Origin: Hemibagrus wyckioides
Taxonomy: Eukaryota; Chordata; Actinopteri; Siluriformes; Bagridae
Length of the DNA stretch: 64,000 nucleotides
Assembly (NCBI RefSeq): GCF_019097595.1
Contig: NC_080710.1
Coordinates: forward strand, 23,561,780 to 23,625,779
Direction of reading: 5' to 3'
Part shown: piece after piece, positions 63,397 through 64,000 of the stretch
Numbering within the stretch: position 1 is the stretch's first letter
How the letters are laid out: each line of letters starts with the position of its first letter
Program-made: the position numbers and the translations under genes
The notes under the pieces: model-generated
Databases searched by the model: none
What the model was told of the DNA's origin: nothing
What the model saw: only the letters and a program-made list of their open reading frames with translations

Positions 63397-63407
63397 TCCA
63401 CCTACAG

Positions 63408-63609
63408 ATATTCTACAAGGCCATGAGCTCCTTTGACCCAGAGTTCAACCTGGCCAATCAGAGTGGGAAGGTCTTAAAGCCCAGTAATGAAACATCTCAT
63501 GTATTTACGGGGCTCTACCCAGGCTCTACCTACTCATTTACCATCAGAGCCAGCACCATCAAAGGCTACGGTTCTCCGACCTTCACCCAGTTTACTACTA
63601 AAATCTCAT
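63408..63609 (+). CDS. ptprm: ptprm exon: fibronectin type III repeat 3, second part
   Basis: This 202 bp exon enters in phase 0 ([20 protein letters not shown]) and ends with KIS plus one base before gtaaga. It completes FN3-3. Hallmarks are the tyrosine-corner-like [23 protein letters not shown] and QFTTKIS. Sequons NQS and NET are visible. SSFDPE, NQSGKV and FTTKIS match PTPRM as I recall it better than PTPRK (RSFDPA) or PTPRT (GSLDPS). The acceptor lies behind a CT-rich microsatellite. The first in-frame ATG (63423) is an internal methionine, not a start. Confidence 0.96.
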
Positions 63610-63660
63610 GTAAGAATATTACTTAAGGATATGACTGCTGCATCCACAGAGATCTGTATA

Positions 63661-63681
63661 GTGTGTGTGTGTGTGTGTGTG
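63661..63681. repeat. (GT)n microsatellite in the 136 bp intron
   Basis: A GT run occupying about 15% of the short intron between the last two exons in the window. Confidence 0.9.
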
Positions 63682-63745
63682 AATGAGAGCATCATGCTTT
63701 TAACTGTCTGTGAGTGTAAGTTTATGTGCATGCACTTTCTGACAG

Positions 63746-63848
63746 CTCCACACATGCCTGGCTATGATCAGGAGACACCTCTCAACCAGACGGACAGCAC
63801 CGTGACAGTCCTGCTAAAGCCTGCACAGAGTAGAGGAGCACCAGTCAG
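63746..63848 (+). CDS. ptprm: ptprm exon: fibronectin type III repeat 4, start
   Basis: This 103 bp exon follows a 136 bp intron, the shortest here. It enters in phase 1 (t|ct gives Ser), reads [32 protein letters not shown], and ends two bases into a codon (ag) before gtaggt, so the next exon should complete Ser. Remembered PTPRM reads [20 protein letters not shown] and RGAPVS. It encodes the beginning of FN3-4; the rest of the repeat and the membrane-proximal region lie beyond the window. One sequon (NQT) is visible. Confidence 0.95.
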
Positions 63849-64000
63849 GTAGGTCAACCCTCTAAACACACAGAAACACATTAATCATATGAGCCTCTTC
63901 ACATCACAAAGTGCTATGCCGGCTTGTGCCAAAAGGGCATCTACAGAGTAGCATTACATCATTACATGTCATTACAAGTAATCAAGTTTTGATTCATCTG

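Larger units (their letters stand above)
59108..63407 (+). other. ptprm intron inside FN3-3 (phase 0)
   Basis: A 4.3 kb intron, gtaagt...tacag. It contains an LTR-like segment (60366-60718), a Tc1-like transposon relic (60814-61171), a (CT)n array (62272-62325) and the CT-rich acceptor tract (63364-63396). Otherwise AT-rich with nothing recognised. Confidence 0.85.

Noticed and set aside
63423..63425. ATG inside the FN3-3 exon as a possible alternative start
   Set aside because: It is an internal methionine within a continuous family match that begins at 63408.

Overview
This window is vertebrate nuclear DNA, most likely from a teleost fish. Coding sequence sits in short exons with GT-AG introns. 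The introns are AT-rich and full of di- and tetranucleotide microsatellites, tRNA-type SINEs, LINE 3' remnants and a Tc1-like transposon relic of kinds common in ray-finned fish. No bacterial, phage or CRISPR features are visible.

One gene accounts for all the coding sequence I can support: the middle of the ectodomain of a type IIB (MAM/Ig/FN3) receptor protein tyrosine phosphatase on the + strand. It is best called ptprm (PTP-mu). Nine consecutive exons were placed by joining reading frames across splice sites: 11461-11735, 17400-17478, 21794-21915, 22838-23012, 31673-31966, 57851-58159, 58998-59107, 63408-63609 and 63746-63848. Together they give 1669 nt, about 556 residues: the C-terminal two thirds of the MAM domain, a complete Ig domain, FN3-1, FN3-2, FN3-3 and the start of FN3-4. 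The signal peptide and start of MAM lie upstream. The rest of FN3-4, the membrane segment and the phosphatase domains lie downstream. I found neither end of the gene.

Layout: 1-11460 is upstream intron; 11.4-23.0 kb holds MAM and Ig exons; 23.0-31.7 kb is an 8.7 kb intron; 31.7-32.0 kb is FN3-1; 32.0-57.85 kb is a 25.9 kb intron with most of the repeats; 57.85-63.85 kb holds FN3-2, FN3-3 and the start of FN3-4. The Ig domain, FN3-1, FN3-2 and FN3-3 are each bounded by phase 1 introns, the usual arrangement for modular extracellular proteins.

The introns hold the other structure worth noting: a 0.6 kb minisatellite with a roughly 166 bp higher-order period, a degenerate GAATA-type array, a 14 bp perfect fold-back element, a SINE family and a LINE remnant that share a 3' tail, (TC)n arrays acting as polypyrimidine tracts, and several repeat-free blocks that look like conserved regulatory DNA. 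I see no convincing nested gene and no evidence of a new biological system. Family assignments come from remembered family sequences, with no search run.
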